Below are positions 51,790-60,925 of a stretch of DNA of 64,000 bases, in pieces. The position numbers were made by a program, and so were the translations under genes. The notes beneath the pieces were generated by a model. The model saw only the letters and a list, made by a program, of their open reading frames with translations, searched no databases and was not told the DNA's origin. Every line of letters starts with the position of its first letter. Positions within the stretch are counted from its first letter, which is position 1. This stretch comes from RUG100 sp050953405 (GTDB taxonomy: Bacteria > Bacillota > Clostridia > Peptostreptococcales > Anaerovoracaceae): the NCBI GenBank assembly GCA_050953405.1, contig JBMNMP010000001.1, positions 930,001 to 994,000 of the forward strand, given 5' to 3'.

Positions 51790-53280
51790 ATGGCTAAGAA
51801 ACTAAAGGCTGAAGCAATCGGTTTCAACCCGAGGCAATCTATGATCATCGTTGTCATAGTCATTGCAGCATCTTATTTACTGACATTCGCACTGCCTGAT
51901 GACCCTAAAGATTTCGGAGCCTGGTCGGTGATACCGGCGATCTTCCTCATAGTCTACATCTTCATCACCAAGCGCATCATCGAATCACTGGTACTCGCTT
52001 CTATCATGGGATTCATCATGATCGGCGGAGTGCGCGACAACATACTGCAGACCTTCAGTGATTCTCTGCTGAAGGTGATGATGAGCGAAGATATCGCCTG
52101 GCTGATCATAGTCTGCGGTCTCATGGGCAGCATTATTTCCCTCATTCAGCGTGCCGGCGGTGCATACGCCTTTGCCGAATGGGCGTCGACAAAGGCCCGC
52201 ACGAGAACAACTGCTCTGATGTGGTCCTGGGTCCTGGGAATCGTTATCTTCATCGATGATTATCTTAATTCACTGACGGTTGGCTCCTGCATGGCACCGC
52301 TGACAGACAAACACAAAGTGCCCAGGGAAATGCTGGCTTATGTCGTGGATTCCACGGCGGCTCCACTGTGCGTACTGATACCGATCTCCACATGGGCGGT
52401 GTTCTGCGGCAGACTGCTGGAATCTAACGGCTGGGCTCCAAAGGGAGACGGCCTGATATATTTCATAAAGACTATCCCCTTCAATTTCTACGGCTGGCTG
52501 GCAGCTCTCATCGTACCGCTGGTGATCCTGGGAGTGATCCCGAAGATCGGCGCCATGAAGAAGGCCGAAGAAAGAGTCGCCAACGACGGACCGCTGGCTC
52601 CCGAGGGTTCGGACAAGATGGATATCCTGTCCGGTTCTCAGGACATGAAGATGCCGGATAAGCCGAAGATCATCAACTTTCTGCTGCCGATCATCGTTCT
52701 GGTCGCTTCCACGGTCATCTTCGATGTGGACATGCAGATGGGCGTCCTCTGCACACTGGCGTTCATGTTCGTCTTTTATCTGGCTCAAAAGCTGATGACG
52801 GCCGAAGAGTTCTGCGACGTCAGCCTCGTAGGCCTCGGGAACATGATCATGCCTCTGATGCTGATGGTGCTCGCGTTCCTGTTCGCTGAGGTTAACACCC
52901 AGATCGGATTCACAAAGTTCTGCATCACTGCGGCTACCAATGTGATGACGCCGGCTCTGATGCCGGTTATCATATTTATAGTACTGGCCTGCACCGAGTT
53001 CATCACGGGCACCAACTGGGGAATGTATGTTATCGCGCTGCCGATCGTGATCCCGCTGGCTCAGGGGATGGGCGTATACATGCCGCTGGCAGTTTCTGCA
53101 GTCCTCTCCGCAGGAGTATTCGGCAGTCATATCTGCTTCTATTCAGATGCCACTGTGCTCACTTCGGCAGCCACCGGCTGTAACAATTTCAGCCATGCCT
53201 TTTCACAGATGCCTTACGGCTTGATAGGCGCAGGGTGCACGGCTGTTCTGTTCCTGATATTCGGAATGGTGATGGCTTGA
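51790..53280 (+). CDS. Na+/H+ antiporter NhaC family protein
   Basis: The 496-residue protein has about twelve helices and the NhaC-type core WVLGIVIFIDDYLNSLTVGS and TAAPLCVLIPISTWAVF. The late segment ACTEFITGTNWGMYVIALP and FGSHICFYSDATVLTSAATG complete it. Family members swap Na+ for protons or exchange organic acids and amino acids. The ATG at 51790 with AGGAAAGGAG is preferred to 51754. Terminator upstream and promoter palindrome suggest its own control. Confidence 0.9.
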   Translation: MAKKLKAEAIGFNPRQSMIIVVIVIAASYLLTFALPDDPKDFGAWSVIPAIFLIVYIFITKRIIESLVLASIMGFIMIGGVRDNILQTFSDSLLKVMMSEDIAWLIIVCGLMGSIISLIQRAGGAYAFAEWASTKARTRTTALMWSWVLGIVIFIDDYLNSLTVGSCMAPLTDKHKVPREMLAYVVDSTAAPLCVLIPISTWAVFCGRLLESNGWAPKGDGLIYFIKTIPFNFYGWLAALIVPLVILGVIPKIGAMKKAEERVANDGPLAPEGSDKMDILSGSQDMKMPDKPKIINFLLPIIVLVASTVIFDVDMQMGVLCTLAFMFVFYLAQKLMTAEEFCDVSLVGLGNMIMPLMLMVLAFLFAEVNTQIGFTKFCITAATNVMTPALMPVIIFIVLACTEFITGTNWGMYVIALPIVIPLAQGMGVYMPLAVSAVLSAGVFGSHICFYSDATVLTSAATGCNNFSHAFSQMPYGLIGAGCTAVLFLIFGMVMA

Positions 53281-53324
53281 CGCCGTATCTGAACCTGGAT
53301 TATAATTCTCATGAGGTGAGGAAT

Positions 53325-54011
53325 ATGAGGAAGCTGAATCTGATTTCGATAATAATAGCTGTGCCGCTGGCATACCTGCTGCTCGGATATGTTTTCCAAC
53401 TCCCGCCGGCAGAATATACGGGAGCAATGCCGCCGGCGGTATCCCTGCTGCTCGCTGCTGCGCTGGGAGTGCTGGCAGGCCTGAACGCCAGGGATGTTTT
53501 CACGAGCCGCCGGCCCGGCGCGCATACACGCCATGCAAAGTACCGGATGGAGACCGGTCCTGGGGTCACTGATGTGATACCTTTGTCTCAGGAAATCTCG
53601 TCGCCCGATCTGCTGGCAGTGGCCGCCTGTACCGCATCGGTCTCTGATGACACGCCGGACGTGGCCGTCATCAGGGAGGCTCAGAAGAGAAAGATCACCT
53701 TCGAAGTGCCCCGCGATTATGATATCAGCGATGGTCACAATGTGTGCGCATTCCTGCGCGGCAGGATCTTTTTCGGCGGTGATGCAGCATTTGTCGCCGG
53801 CAGGGGATTCAGTCACGAGATCACAGAGATCGCAGGAAAGATCTCCCGTCTGCAGCGTCAGGGAAGGAGCGTGCTCCTGTTTGCCGATTACGAGCGGCTG
53901 CTGGGCATGATAGCGGTGAGGACCGGATCTGCGGATCACAGATATGATTTCAAAAAAGAAAAGAACTGCGCGACGGCATTCAGGCGGCGTGCGCACCGCA
54001 GACTCGCCTGA
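53325..54011 (+). CDS. Two-helix protein with P-type ATPase nucleotide-binding-like domain, no P domain
   Basis: The 228-residue protein starts with two membrane helices (about 7-25 and 38-56). The soluble part contains AACTASVSDDTPDVAVIREA and ISRLQRQGRSVLLFADYERL..LGMIAVR. This resembles the N domain of KdpB-type ATPases (ASLADETPEGRSIV.., [25 protein letters not shown]). The DKTGT phosphorylation loop and the transport helices are absent, so it cannot be a pump by itself. It may be a decayed remnant or a free ATP-binding regulator. RBS GAGGTGAGG; terminator follows. Confidence 0.6.
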   Translation: MRKLNLISIIIAVPLAYLLLGYVFQLPPAEYTGAMPPAVSLLLAAALGVLAGLNARDVFTSRRPGAHTRHAKYRMETGPGVTDVIPLSQEISSPDLLAVAACTASVSDDTPDVAVIREAQKRKITFEVPRDYDISDGHNVCAFLRGRIFFGGDAAFVAGRGFSHEITEIAGKISRLQRQGRSVLLFADYERLLGMIAVRTGSADHRYDFKKEKNCATAFRRRAHRRLA

Positions 54012-54034
54012 GCCGGATAGTATAGTAAAACCCG

Positions 54035-54064
54035 GAGACAGACCTCAGCGGTCTGTCTCTTTTA
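54035..54064 (+). terminator. Rho-independent terminator
   Basis: A perfect 10-bp stem GAGACAGACC (54035-54044) with GGTCTGTCTC (54050-54059) is followed by TTTTATC. Confidence 0.85.
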
Positions 54065-54177
54065 TCTTGCACGCGAGTGCTCGGAAAGGGCTTACACCGG
54101 CGTGTGATAGCACACAATTCACGAATACTGTTGCCAGAAAGCACACTCAAGCTTATAATAAAAAGAAGGAGAATTTT

Positions 54178-55188
54178 ATGGCTATCACAATACAGAAAAT
54201 CGCGGAAATGGCAGGAGTATCCCGGGGGACTGTCGATAGAGCGATCAACAACAGAGGGAGGATAAATCCCCAGGTAGAGCAGAAGATATTGAACATCGCC
54301 AATCAATACGGATACTTTGCGGCACACACTAAAAGAGGCCGACCCAGGAAGATAGGGGTCGTTACCCAGATGAACGATTCGCCTTTCATGATCCATATCA
54401 GGGAAGGCATGGAGACAGCAGTCAGAGAGCTGCAGGAGAGAAACGTCAAGGTCCTGCTGGAAGGCACCGGGGACAGAGACGGTGAGCGGCAGGTACAGCT
54501 GATCGACAAGCTCCTGGAAGAGAAGATCGACGGCCTGGCCATAATGCCTGCGGATTCCGAGGACCTGAGGAAGAAGATCCTGGAGGTCCGTGCAGCCGGC
54601 ATCCCGGTGATAACTTTCAACTCCGACCTCGAGGGCAGCGGGCGCAGCTGCTTTATCGGAATGAACAATGAAGAGAGCGGGCGCACCGGCGCGGGACTGA
54701 TGGGAATGCTGACCGGCGTCAGGGGCAGGATCCTTGTGATTACAGGCTGGTTCAAAAACGATGCCAACAGCCTTCGCGTGGACGGATTCGTCGATGAGAT
54801 CACGAAATCGTTCCCGGGGATCAGGCTGCTGGGCGTGCAGAGCAGCTTTGACAAGAGCGAGGAGGTCGCTGAGATTGTGAAGACGACCTATGAGAACATC
54901 GGCGACATCGATGGGATATTCATCGTGTGCGGCGGTGAGGACGGTATCCGGAGAGCCCTGCAGGAAGTAAAGCCGGCAAAGAGGCCTTATGTGATAGCTT
55001 ATGACAGGACACCGGACAACGAGGAAGCCCTGCGCAGCGGCACCTTCGATTTTGTGCTCGGACAGCAGGGCGAGCTCCAGGGAAGAAGGGCGCTCGAAGA
55101 AATGGCGGATATGCTGCTGAACGGCGAGGAACCGCAGTCAGAGCACGAATACACGGATACGATCATAATTACAAGATACAATATATGA
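54178..55188 (+). CDS. LacI-family transcriptional regulator
   Basis: The 336-residue regulator has the N-terminal HTH TIQKIAEMAGVSRGTVDRAI (4-23) and hinge, then a periplasmic-binding-protein-type sensor domain (IGVVTQMNDSPFMIHIREGM.., DGLAIMPADSEDL.., VITFNSDLEG.., IAYDRTPDNEEAL..). The ATG at 54178 with AGAAGGAG upstream is clear. It stands 41 bp before a class II aldolase gene, so it probably controls a sugar pathway that includes that aldolase. The effector is likely a sugar, unidentified. Confidence 0.92.
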   Translation: MAITIQKIAEMAGVSRGTVDRAINNRGRINPQVEQKILNIANQYGYFAAHTKRGRPRKIGVVTQMNDSPFMIHIREGMETAVRELQERNVKVLLEGTGDRDGERQVQLIDKLLEEKIDGLAIMPADSEDLRKKILEVRAAGIPVITFNSDLEGSGRSCFIGMNNEESGRTGAGLMGMLTGVRGRILVITGWFKNDANSLRVDGFVDEITKSFPGIRLLGVQSSFDKSEEVAEIVKTTYENIGDIDGIFIVCGGEDGIRRALQEVKPAKRPYVIAYDRTPDNEEALRSGTFDFVLGQQGELQGRRALEEMADMLLNGEEPQSEHEYTDTIIITRYNI

Positions 55189-55229
55189 GGGGAACGGATC
55201 GACAGATCAACTACTAAGGAGATGATAAG

Positions 55230-56066
55230 ATGGCTCTGGTCACAATGAAGAAACTGCTGGACAATGCCATGGAGATAGGTGGAGCGGTCGGCGCTTTCAG
55301 CGTTGGCAATATGGAGATGATAAAGGGCGCCGTGAGGGCGGCCGAGGAGATGAGGACCGATATCATACTGCAGATAGCGGAGGTGATGCTGAAATATTCG
55401 CCTCTGGATCTGATGGGCCCCATGATGATACAGGCGGCAAAGGATTCCAAGGTCAACATCGCCGTGCACCTGAACCACGGTCATTCGATGAGAACTCTGA
55501 AGAAAGCGCTCGACATCGGTTTCACATCCGTGATGTATGACGGATCGACGATGCCGTTCCGCGGCAACATCCAGAGGACAAAAGAGGTCGTCAGCCTGGC
55601 CTCCGGGTACGGGGCCACCGTAGAAGCTGAACTGGGACTGGTCGGCGGCAGCGAGGACGGCAGTGAAGATAACGGAATAAAGTGCACCGATCCCATGGAT
55701 GCTATGCAGTTCATCAAGAGGACGGGCGTGGATGCGCTGGCCGTAGCCATAGGCAACGTTCACGGTGATTATCAGGAGGCGCCGAATCTGGAGTTCGGAG
55801 TGCTCTCGGAGATATGTGAGAAAACGGGAGCGCCTCTGGTGCTGCACGGGGGCAGCGGCATCAGTGATGAGGATTTCCAGGAAGCTATAAGGCGCGGCAT
55901 ACGCAAAGTGAACATCGCTACCGCCAGCTACAAAGCGCTCACAGATAAGGTGGCCGAGTACATGGAAAGCAGAGGAAAACACAACTATTTCGGCTTGAAC
56001 AGGGCCATGGAACAGGGAGTTTATGAGAATGTCAAACGCCATATACGGGTGTTCAACGGCGCCTGA
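55230..56066 (+). CDS. Class II ketose-bisphosphate aldolase (fructose/tagatose type)
   Basis: The 278-residue zinc enzyme splits ketose 1,6-bisphosphates to DHAP and an aldehyde. Landmarks are VHLNHGHSM (zinc His), VMYDGSTMPF, VEAELGLVGG, IGNVHGDY, LHGGSGISDE and RKVNIATAS. The length and motif set fit the GatY/Fba group; which sugar phosphate is used cannot be told. It is downstream of a LacI-type regulator and probably co-transcribed. RBS AAGGAGATG. Confidence 0.92.
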   Translation: MALVTMKKLLDNAMEIGGAVGAFSVGNMEMIKGAVRAAEEMRTDIILQIAEVMLKYSPLDLMGPMMIQAAKDSKVNIAVHLNHGHSMRTLKKALDIGFTSVMYDGSTMPFRGNIQRTKEVVSLASGYGATVEAELGLVGGSEDGSEDNGIKCTDPMDAMQFIKRTGVDALAVAIGNVHGDYQEAPNLEFGVLSEICEKTGAPLVLHGGSGISDEDFQEAIRRGIRKVNIATASYKALTDKVAEYMESRGKHNYFGLNRAMEQGVYENVKRHIRVFNGA

Positions 56067-56242
56067 TGGCAACATATAGTAAAAAAGACCTATAAAACGT
56101 CAAAAATCGCTCATTTTTATACAAAGGCCAAAATGTGTAAAGACAACACCGGGATATGTTTGGTTATACTAGTAATTGAAGATGAATTATAGATTAAATT
56201 GTGGGCGAAACGGATGCCCAAACACAAGGAGGAGAGACAGAA

Positions 56243-57643
56243 ATGTCAATGAATTCTATCAAGGGAATGCTTACAAAGTCGGTAATCAAGCAGGCTTTGA
56301 AGTATATGGAGAAGGATCCGGACAAAAATCTTCCAAAATTGATCGATTGGGCTGATAAGATCGACAGAACTGGAGAATTTGCGAAATACAGAAAGTATTT
56401 CAGAGGATGGATCGAAAACAAGGACGGAAACTGGTACAAGTACATGAAGAGTCTGTGGACAGACTTGGATGATGGTATTCGTATGAACTTTTTCCAGAGC
56501 TTCATGCTGAATGCATGCTACACGGGTATCTCAAGGCAGAGGGAAAACAGAGCAAAATATAACTGCAATATCCCCTGGGCTATACTGATGGACCCGACTA
56601 CTGCGTGCAACCTGCACTGCAAGGGCTGCTGGGCTGCTGAATACGGCAACCAGATGAGCATGGATCTGGAGACACTGGACAAGATCGTCACTCAGGGTAA
56701 AGAACTGGGAACGTTCATGTACATATACACCGGCGGTGAACCGCTTGTAAGAAAGAAGGACATCATCAAGATGTGCGAGATGCATCCTGACTGCTTCTTC
56801 CTTTCGTTCACCAACGCTACACTGATCGATGAAGAGTTTGCTGATGAGATGCTCAGAGTCAAGAACTTCATTCCGGCAATCAGTATCGAAGGATTTGAGG
56901 AAGCTACCGACTTCAGAAGAGGAGACGGTACATATAAGAAGATCATCAAGGCCATGGAGATCCTGCAGAGGAAAAAGCTGGCTTATGGTGTATCCTGCTG
57001 CTATACAAGGCAGAACGCCGAGGTTATCGGAAGCGAAGCTTATATCGACAAACTGATCGATATGGGTGCAAAGTTCGCATGGTTCTTCATCTACATGCCT
57101 GTAGGAAAGAACGCTGTTCCGGAACTGATGTGCACAGCAGAACAGAGAGAATATATGTACAACCAGATCAGAAAGTTCAGGCACACAAAGCCTCTGTTCA
57201 CTATGGACTTTGCTCATGACGGAGACGCTGTAGGAGGTTGTATCGCAGGCGGCAGAAACTATCTGCACATCAATGCCAACGGAGACATCGAGCCTTGCGC
57301 ATTCATCCACTATTCGGATTCCAACATTCACGAGAAGACACTGCTGGAAGCTTACCAGTCACCGCTGTTCATGGCTTATCATGACAACCAGCCGTTCAAC
57401 GATGACCTGTACAGACCATGCCCGGCACTGGACAACCCGGAAGCACTGAGCAAGATGGTACACGAGACAGGCGCCAAGTCGACAGACATGGAGAGCCCTG
57501 AGGACGTAGATGTCTACACCGGCAGATGCGTTGAAGCTGCTAAGGAATGGGCTCCGGTAGCTGACAAGCTGTGGGATGCTCATGAAAAGGAGATCGCGGC
57601 AAAGAACGCTGCAGCGGAGACTCCGCTGAGAAAGGCTGAGTAA
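56243..57643 (+). CDS. Radical SAM protein with SPASM-like C-terminus
   Basis: The 466-residue protein has an N-terminal helical domain of about 110 residues, then the radical SAM cluster motif CNLHCKGC (CX3CX2C) in DPTTACNLHCKGCWAAEYG, IYTGGEPL, and ISIEGFEEATDFRRG. A C-terminal region has further cysteines, GGCIAGGRNYLHINANGDIEPCAFIHY, like SPASM or twitch domains. The substrate is unknown and no peptide precursor is adjacent. RBS AAGGAGGAG. TATACT at 56165-56170 may be its -10 element. The codon use is very A-rich (AAG, AGA), suggesting high expression. Confidence 0.9.
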   Translation: MSMNSIKGMLTKSVIKQALKYMEKDPDKNLPKLIDWADKIDRTGEFAKYRKYFRGWIENKDGNWYKYMKSLWTDLDDGIRMNFFQSFMLNACYTGISRQRENRAKYNCNIPWAILMDPTTACNLHCKGCWAAEYGNQMSMDLETLDKIVTQGKELGTFMYIYTGGEPLVRKKDIIKMCEMHPDCFFLSFTNATLIDEEFADEMLRVKNFIPAISIEGFEEATDFRRGDGTYKKIIKAMEILQRKKLAYGVSCCYTRQNAEVIGSEAYIDKLIDMGAKFAWFFIYMPVGKNAVPELMCTAEQREYMYNQIRKFRHTKPLFTMDFAHDGDAVGGCIAGGRNYLHINANGDIEPCAFIHYSDSNIHEKTLLEAYQSPLFMAYHDNQPFNDDLYRPCPALDNPEALSKMVHETGAKSTDMESPEDVDVYTGRCVEAAKEWAPVADKLWDAHEKEIAAKNAAAETPLRKAE

Positions 57644-57675
57644 CCGGCATCTGCGAAGAGCTATAAATGAATATC

Positions 57676-57713
57676 AGAGCTGCTGACGTCTACCGGGCGC
57701 GGCAGCTCTTTGC
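57676..57713 (+). terminator. Terminator after the radical SAM gene
   Basis: AGAGCTGC (57676-57683) pairs with GCAGCTCT (57702-57709), then TTGCGTTTT. The loop is long (18 nt) and G/C-rich. Confidence 0.6.
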
Positions 57714-57826
57714 GTTTTAGCCTTTAATTTATCCCTCATAGGTGATATATTGTAGTTGCGGCCCCATCGGGGTCTTTGAAAAGAATGTTACATGTCCGCG
57801 AGGACGGATGACCAAGGAGGTAAAAC

Positions 57827-58978
57827 ATGGATTTCAAATTATCGGAAGAACAATTGATGCTGCGGGACGCATTCAGGGAGTTTGCGAAGACAGAAGTAGA
57901 GCCACATGCGGCAGAATGGGATGAGAAAGACATCTGCCCCACGGAGCTGTTTCCGAAACTGGGAGAACTGGGACTTCTTGGAGTTTTCGTACCTGAGGAG
58001 TACGGCGGCGTCGGACTGGGACATGTGGAAAGAGTAATGGGTCTCGAGGAGATCGCAAGGTATTCAGGCGGACTGGCGATGTTCGTTTTCACACATCAGC
58101 TGGGAATGGCAGCCATCCTGGACTTCGGTACTGAAGAACAGAAGAAAAAGTACCTGCCCGACATGTGCGCCGGAAAGAAAGTCTGCGGTCTCGCGGTAAC
58201 TGAACCGGGCGGCGGCTCCGATGTGGCCGGCCAGAAGACCAGAGCCGAGCTGAAGGATGGAAAGTGGATCATCAACGGCAGAAAGTGCTTCATCACTAAT
58301 TCGCACGTTGCCGACACCACCGTGATCACGGCAAGGACAGGCGAAGATGCCAAGGGCAGAGGGACCTTCACTGCAATAGCGATAGATAAGGGAACGCCCG
58401 GATTTGAACCCGGCCGTGAAGAGAAAAAACTGGGCCTCAAGGGTTCGGTCACCGGGGAACTGATCATGAACAACGTTGAAGTTCCTGAAGGAAACGCCAT
58501 CGGAGAGGTCGGCAAGGGAACACCGGTCGCCATGAAGGAGATCGGAGAAGTCGGCAGAGCGTCGATGACAGCCATCTGTGTGGGTATCTGCCGTGGATGT
58601 CTGGAGGAGAGCGTCAAGTTCGCCAATGAGAGGATACTCTATGGCAAGCCGATATCCAAGCTGCAGGCCATCCAGTTCCATATCGCGGAGAACAGACTGG
58701 CTTATGAGTCTGCGGAGCTGCTGATGTACAGAGCTGCCAGCCTCAAGGACGAGGGTGTCAGCGTGACTACAGAATTCAGCATGGCCAAATACTACGCTAC
58801 AGAAGCGGCGTCCAAAGCGGCCAAGAGGACCATTGAGCTGATGGGTGGATACGGCGTAGTTGCCGAATATCCGGCAGGAAGATTCCTGCGCGACGCCATC
58901 GCGTCTATTGCGTCGGGCGGCACCAGCGAGATCCAGAAGATCATCATTGCCGGTGATACCATCAGAAAGTATAAATAA
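57827..58978 (+). CDS. Acyl-CoA dehydrogenase
   Basis: The 383-residue flavoenzyme oxidises (or, in fermenters, reduces) acyl-CoA/enoyl-CoA pairs with EtfAB as electron partner. Signatures include GLAVTEPGGGSDVAGQKTRA, KCFITNSHVADTTVI, and the C-terminal AKYYATEAASKAAKRTIELMGGYG with FLRDAIASIASGGTSEIQKIII. The glutamate in the region GGYGVVAEYPAGRFLRD marks the usual catalytic position. RBS AAGGAGG. It is followed by etfB and etfA, an arrangement seen with butyryl-CoA dehydrogenases. Chain-length preference is unknown. Confidence 0.93.
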   Translation: MDFKLSEEQLMLRDAFREFAKTEVEPHAAEWDEKDICPTELFPKLGELGLLGVFVPEEYGGVGLGHVERVMGLEEIARYSGGLAMFVFTHQLGMAAILDFGTEEQKKKYLPDMCAGKKVCGLAVTEPGGGSDVAGQKTRAELKDGKWIINGRKCFITNSHVADTTVITARTGEDAKGRGTFTAIAIDKGTPGFEPGREEKKLGLKGSVTGELIMNNVEVPEGNAIGEVGKGTPVAMKEIGEVGRASMTAICVGICRGCLEESVKFANERILYGKPISKLQAIQFHIAENRLAYESAELLMYRAASLKDEGVSVTTEFSMAKYYATEAASKAAKRTIELMGGYGVVAEYPAGRFLRDAIASIASGGTSEIQKIIIAGDTIRKYK

Positions 58979-59003
58979 GCAGCAAATGAAATAACAAAAT
59001 GTA

Positions 59004-59033
59004 TCCGCGGGGCGCTTCAGAGCACCCCGCGGA
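59004..59033 (+). promoter_or_regulatory. Intercistronic hairpin between acyl-CoA dehydrogenase and etfB
   Basis: TCCGCGGGG (59004-59012) and CCCCGCGGA (59025-59033) pair perfectly, with a further 3-bp inner stem. No T run follows and the etfB RBS begins 5 nt later. It may protect the upstream mRNA or lower etfB translation. Confidence 0.55.
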
Positions 59034-59051
59034 CTTACAGGAGGAACAATT

Positions 59052-59849
59052 TTGGAAATTGCAGTATGTGTCAAACCGGTACCAGATCCGGAAAAATACA
59101 ATGAACTGACAATCGATCCGGAGACCAAGAGGCTGAATCGTGAGGGAATACCTACGGTGATCAATCCTTCAGACAAGAATGCCCTGGAGGAAGCACTGAA
59201 GATCAAGGAGTCTCATGGCGGCAGCATCACAGTGATCTCGATGACACCGCTGTTCAGCAAGAAGAACGTGGTCGAATGTCTGGCCATGGGTGCGGATGAA
59301 GCTTTTATCCTCAGCGACAGGGCCTTCGGCGGCGCAGATACCTACGCCACCAGCTATACTCTGGCGCAGGGCCTCGCGAAGACGGGGAAAAAGTTCGATC
59401 TCATACTGGCGGGCAATGAGAGCGCGGACGGAGCCACTTCGCATGTGCCTTCACAGCTGGGTGAATGGCTGCGGCTGCCGCACATCGCCAACGTGCAGCA
59501 GATCGAGGTGAACGGAGACCGGGCTGGGGTGCACAAGAAGATAGCGGGAGGCTTCATCGAATATGAGGTAAAGCTGCCGGCGGTCTTCGCTGTGGCCCGC
59601 AGTGCCAACCAGCCGAGGCTCATCAATGCCATAGGCATCATCAAGGCACGCAAAAAACCGCTCACCGTGTTCACCCGTGAGGATCTGCAGGCGGATGCAG
59701 ACAAGATCGGCCTCGGGGGTTCACCCACCAGGGCCGGCGAACTGCTGACGCCGGACATGAGCAGAAAAGCAGAGGAACTGAAGGGCAGTCCGCAGGAGAT
59801 CGCAGAAAGCATCATCGCGATCCTGAGGAAGTCGGGAATAGAATTTTAG
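59052..59849 (+). CDS. etfB: Electron transfer flavoprotein, beta subunit
   Basis: The 265-residue subunit starts at TTG with AGGAGG well placed upstream. It has VCVKPVPDPEKYNELTIDPE and NPSDKNALEEALKIKE. The segment AGNESADGATSHVPSQLGEW corresponds to the loop in which bifurcating EtfB proteins have DGDT, and VFAVARSANQPRL follows. With EtfA it carries electrons to or from the acyl-CoA dehydrogenase. Whether it bifurcates to ferredoxin cannot be told from one motif. Confidence 0.93.
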   Translation: MEIAVCVKPVPDPEKYNELTIDPETKRLNREGIPTVINPSDKNALEEALKIKESHGGSITVISMTPLFSKKNVVECLAMGADEAFILSDRAFGGADTYATSYTLAQGLAKTGKKFDLILAGNESADGATSHVPSQLGEWLRLPHIANVQQIEVNGDRAGVHKKIAGGFIEYEVKLPAVFAVARSANQPRLINAIGIIKARKKPLTVFTREDLQADADKIGLGGSPTRAGELLTPDMSRKAEELKGSPQEIAESIIAILRKSGIEF

Positions 59850-59860
59850 CGGAGGCGCAA

Positions 59861-60847
59861 ATGGAAAACAAGAATATATTGATATATGCGGAACTCGGTG
59901 CGGAGAAGCTGGACCCGTCCTGTTATGAGCTGCTGTCAAAGAGCCGCTCGCTCTTTGGCGATGACGCACAGCTGGCGGTAGCCGTGCTCGGCTGCGGTGT
60001 CGAAGGCGCGGCGCATGAAGCTGCTGCAGCGGGCGCCGATCTGGTCTTCAAACTGGATGATGAAAAACTTGCTGTCTACAATGTGGATTATTACAGCGCA
60101 GCTCTGGAAGAGATCAACGAACTGTTCCAGCCGCATGTGATCCTGATGACGGCCGGGAGCACCGGCGAAGAGCTGGCTCCGACCATGGGGCTGCGCCTGA
60201 ATACAGGTGTTGCCGCCCACTGTGTCGACCTTTGTCTCGACGATGAAGGGCAGCTGGTACAGATGGTGCCCGCGTTCGGCGGTAAAGTTATCGGCGAGAT
60301 ATACACGCCGGACAGCATACCGCAGATAGCCAGCGTCAAACCGGGCACGTTCAATGCAGAGCCTCTGCCGCAGCGCGAGGCGGAGATAGTGACCGTCAGC
60401 GGCAGGCGCCTGGAGGATACAGATTCTGCCATCAGGGCGATATCCGTACAGAAAAAGGAAGCCGGGTCCATGCCGATAGAGAAAGCACCGGTGATCGTAT
60501 GCGGCGGTTTCGGCGTCGGCAGCGAGGAAAACTGGCAGCAGCTGGAAAAGCTGGCTCATCTGCTGGGAGGAACCACAGGATGTACCCGTCCCGCGCTGGA
60601 CAGCGGCTGGACCGATGACGAACAGAAGATGATAGGCACCAGCGGCAAGAACGTAAGGCCGAAAGTGTATATCGGCAGCGGTGTCTCCGGAGCTACCCAC
60701 CACGTCTGCGGCATGAAGGACTCGGGAGTCATCATCAGCATCAACAACGATGAGGAAGCGGAGATGTTCAAATCATCAGACTACAAGGTGGTCGCCGACG
60801 GAGCAAAAATCATCAGCGCCCTCTGTGATGCGCTCGAGGACCGCTGA
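59861..60847 (+). CDS. etfA: Electron transfer flavoprotein, alpha subunit
   Basis: The 328-residue subunit has an N-terminal ETF domain (ILIYAELGAEKLDPSCYELL) and the C-terminal FAD-binding domain: VIVCGGFGVGSEENWQQLEK, GCTRPALDSGWTDDEQKMIG, VYIGSGVSGATHHVCGM and ISINNDEEAEMFKSSDYKVV. It binds FAD that exchanges electrons with the dehydrogenase. It is 11 bp after etfB with GGAGG as RBS. Confidence 0.95.
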   Translation: MENKNILIYAELGAEKLDPSCYELLSKSRSLFGDDAQLAVAVLGCGVEGAAHEAAAAGADLVFKLDDEKLAVYNVDYYSAALEEINELFQPHVILMTAGSTGEELAPTMGLRLNTGVAAHCVDLCLDDEGQLVQMVPAFGGKVIGEIYTPDSIPQIASVKPGTFNAEPLPQREAEIVTVSGRRLEDTDSAIRAISVQKKEAGSMPIEKAPVIVCGGFGVGSEENWQQLEKLAHLLGGTTGCTRPALDSGWTDDEQKMIGTSGKNVRPKVYIGSGVSGATHHVCGMKDSGVIISINNDEEAEMFKSSDYKVVADGAKIISALCDALEDR

Positions 60848-60925
60848 TTTCAGTGACCGCTGATCCACCGCGACTATGATTGCCAAGATATGGCTAATCT
60901 GATAGAATATCGTTTGAGGTGGAAT

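Noticed and set aside
52270..53130. 286-codon minus-strand frame inside the NhaC-like gene
   Set aside because: His/Asp/Gln-rich composition is the usual antisense image of membrane-protein codons, and there is no start signal.
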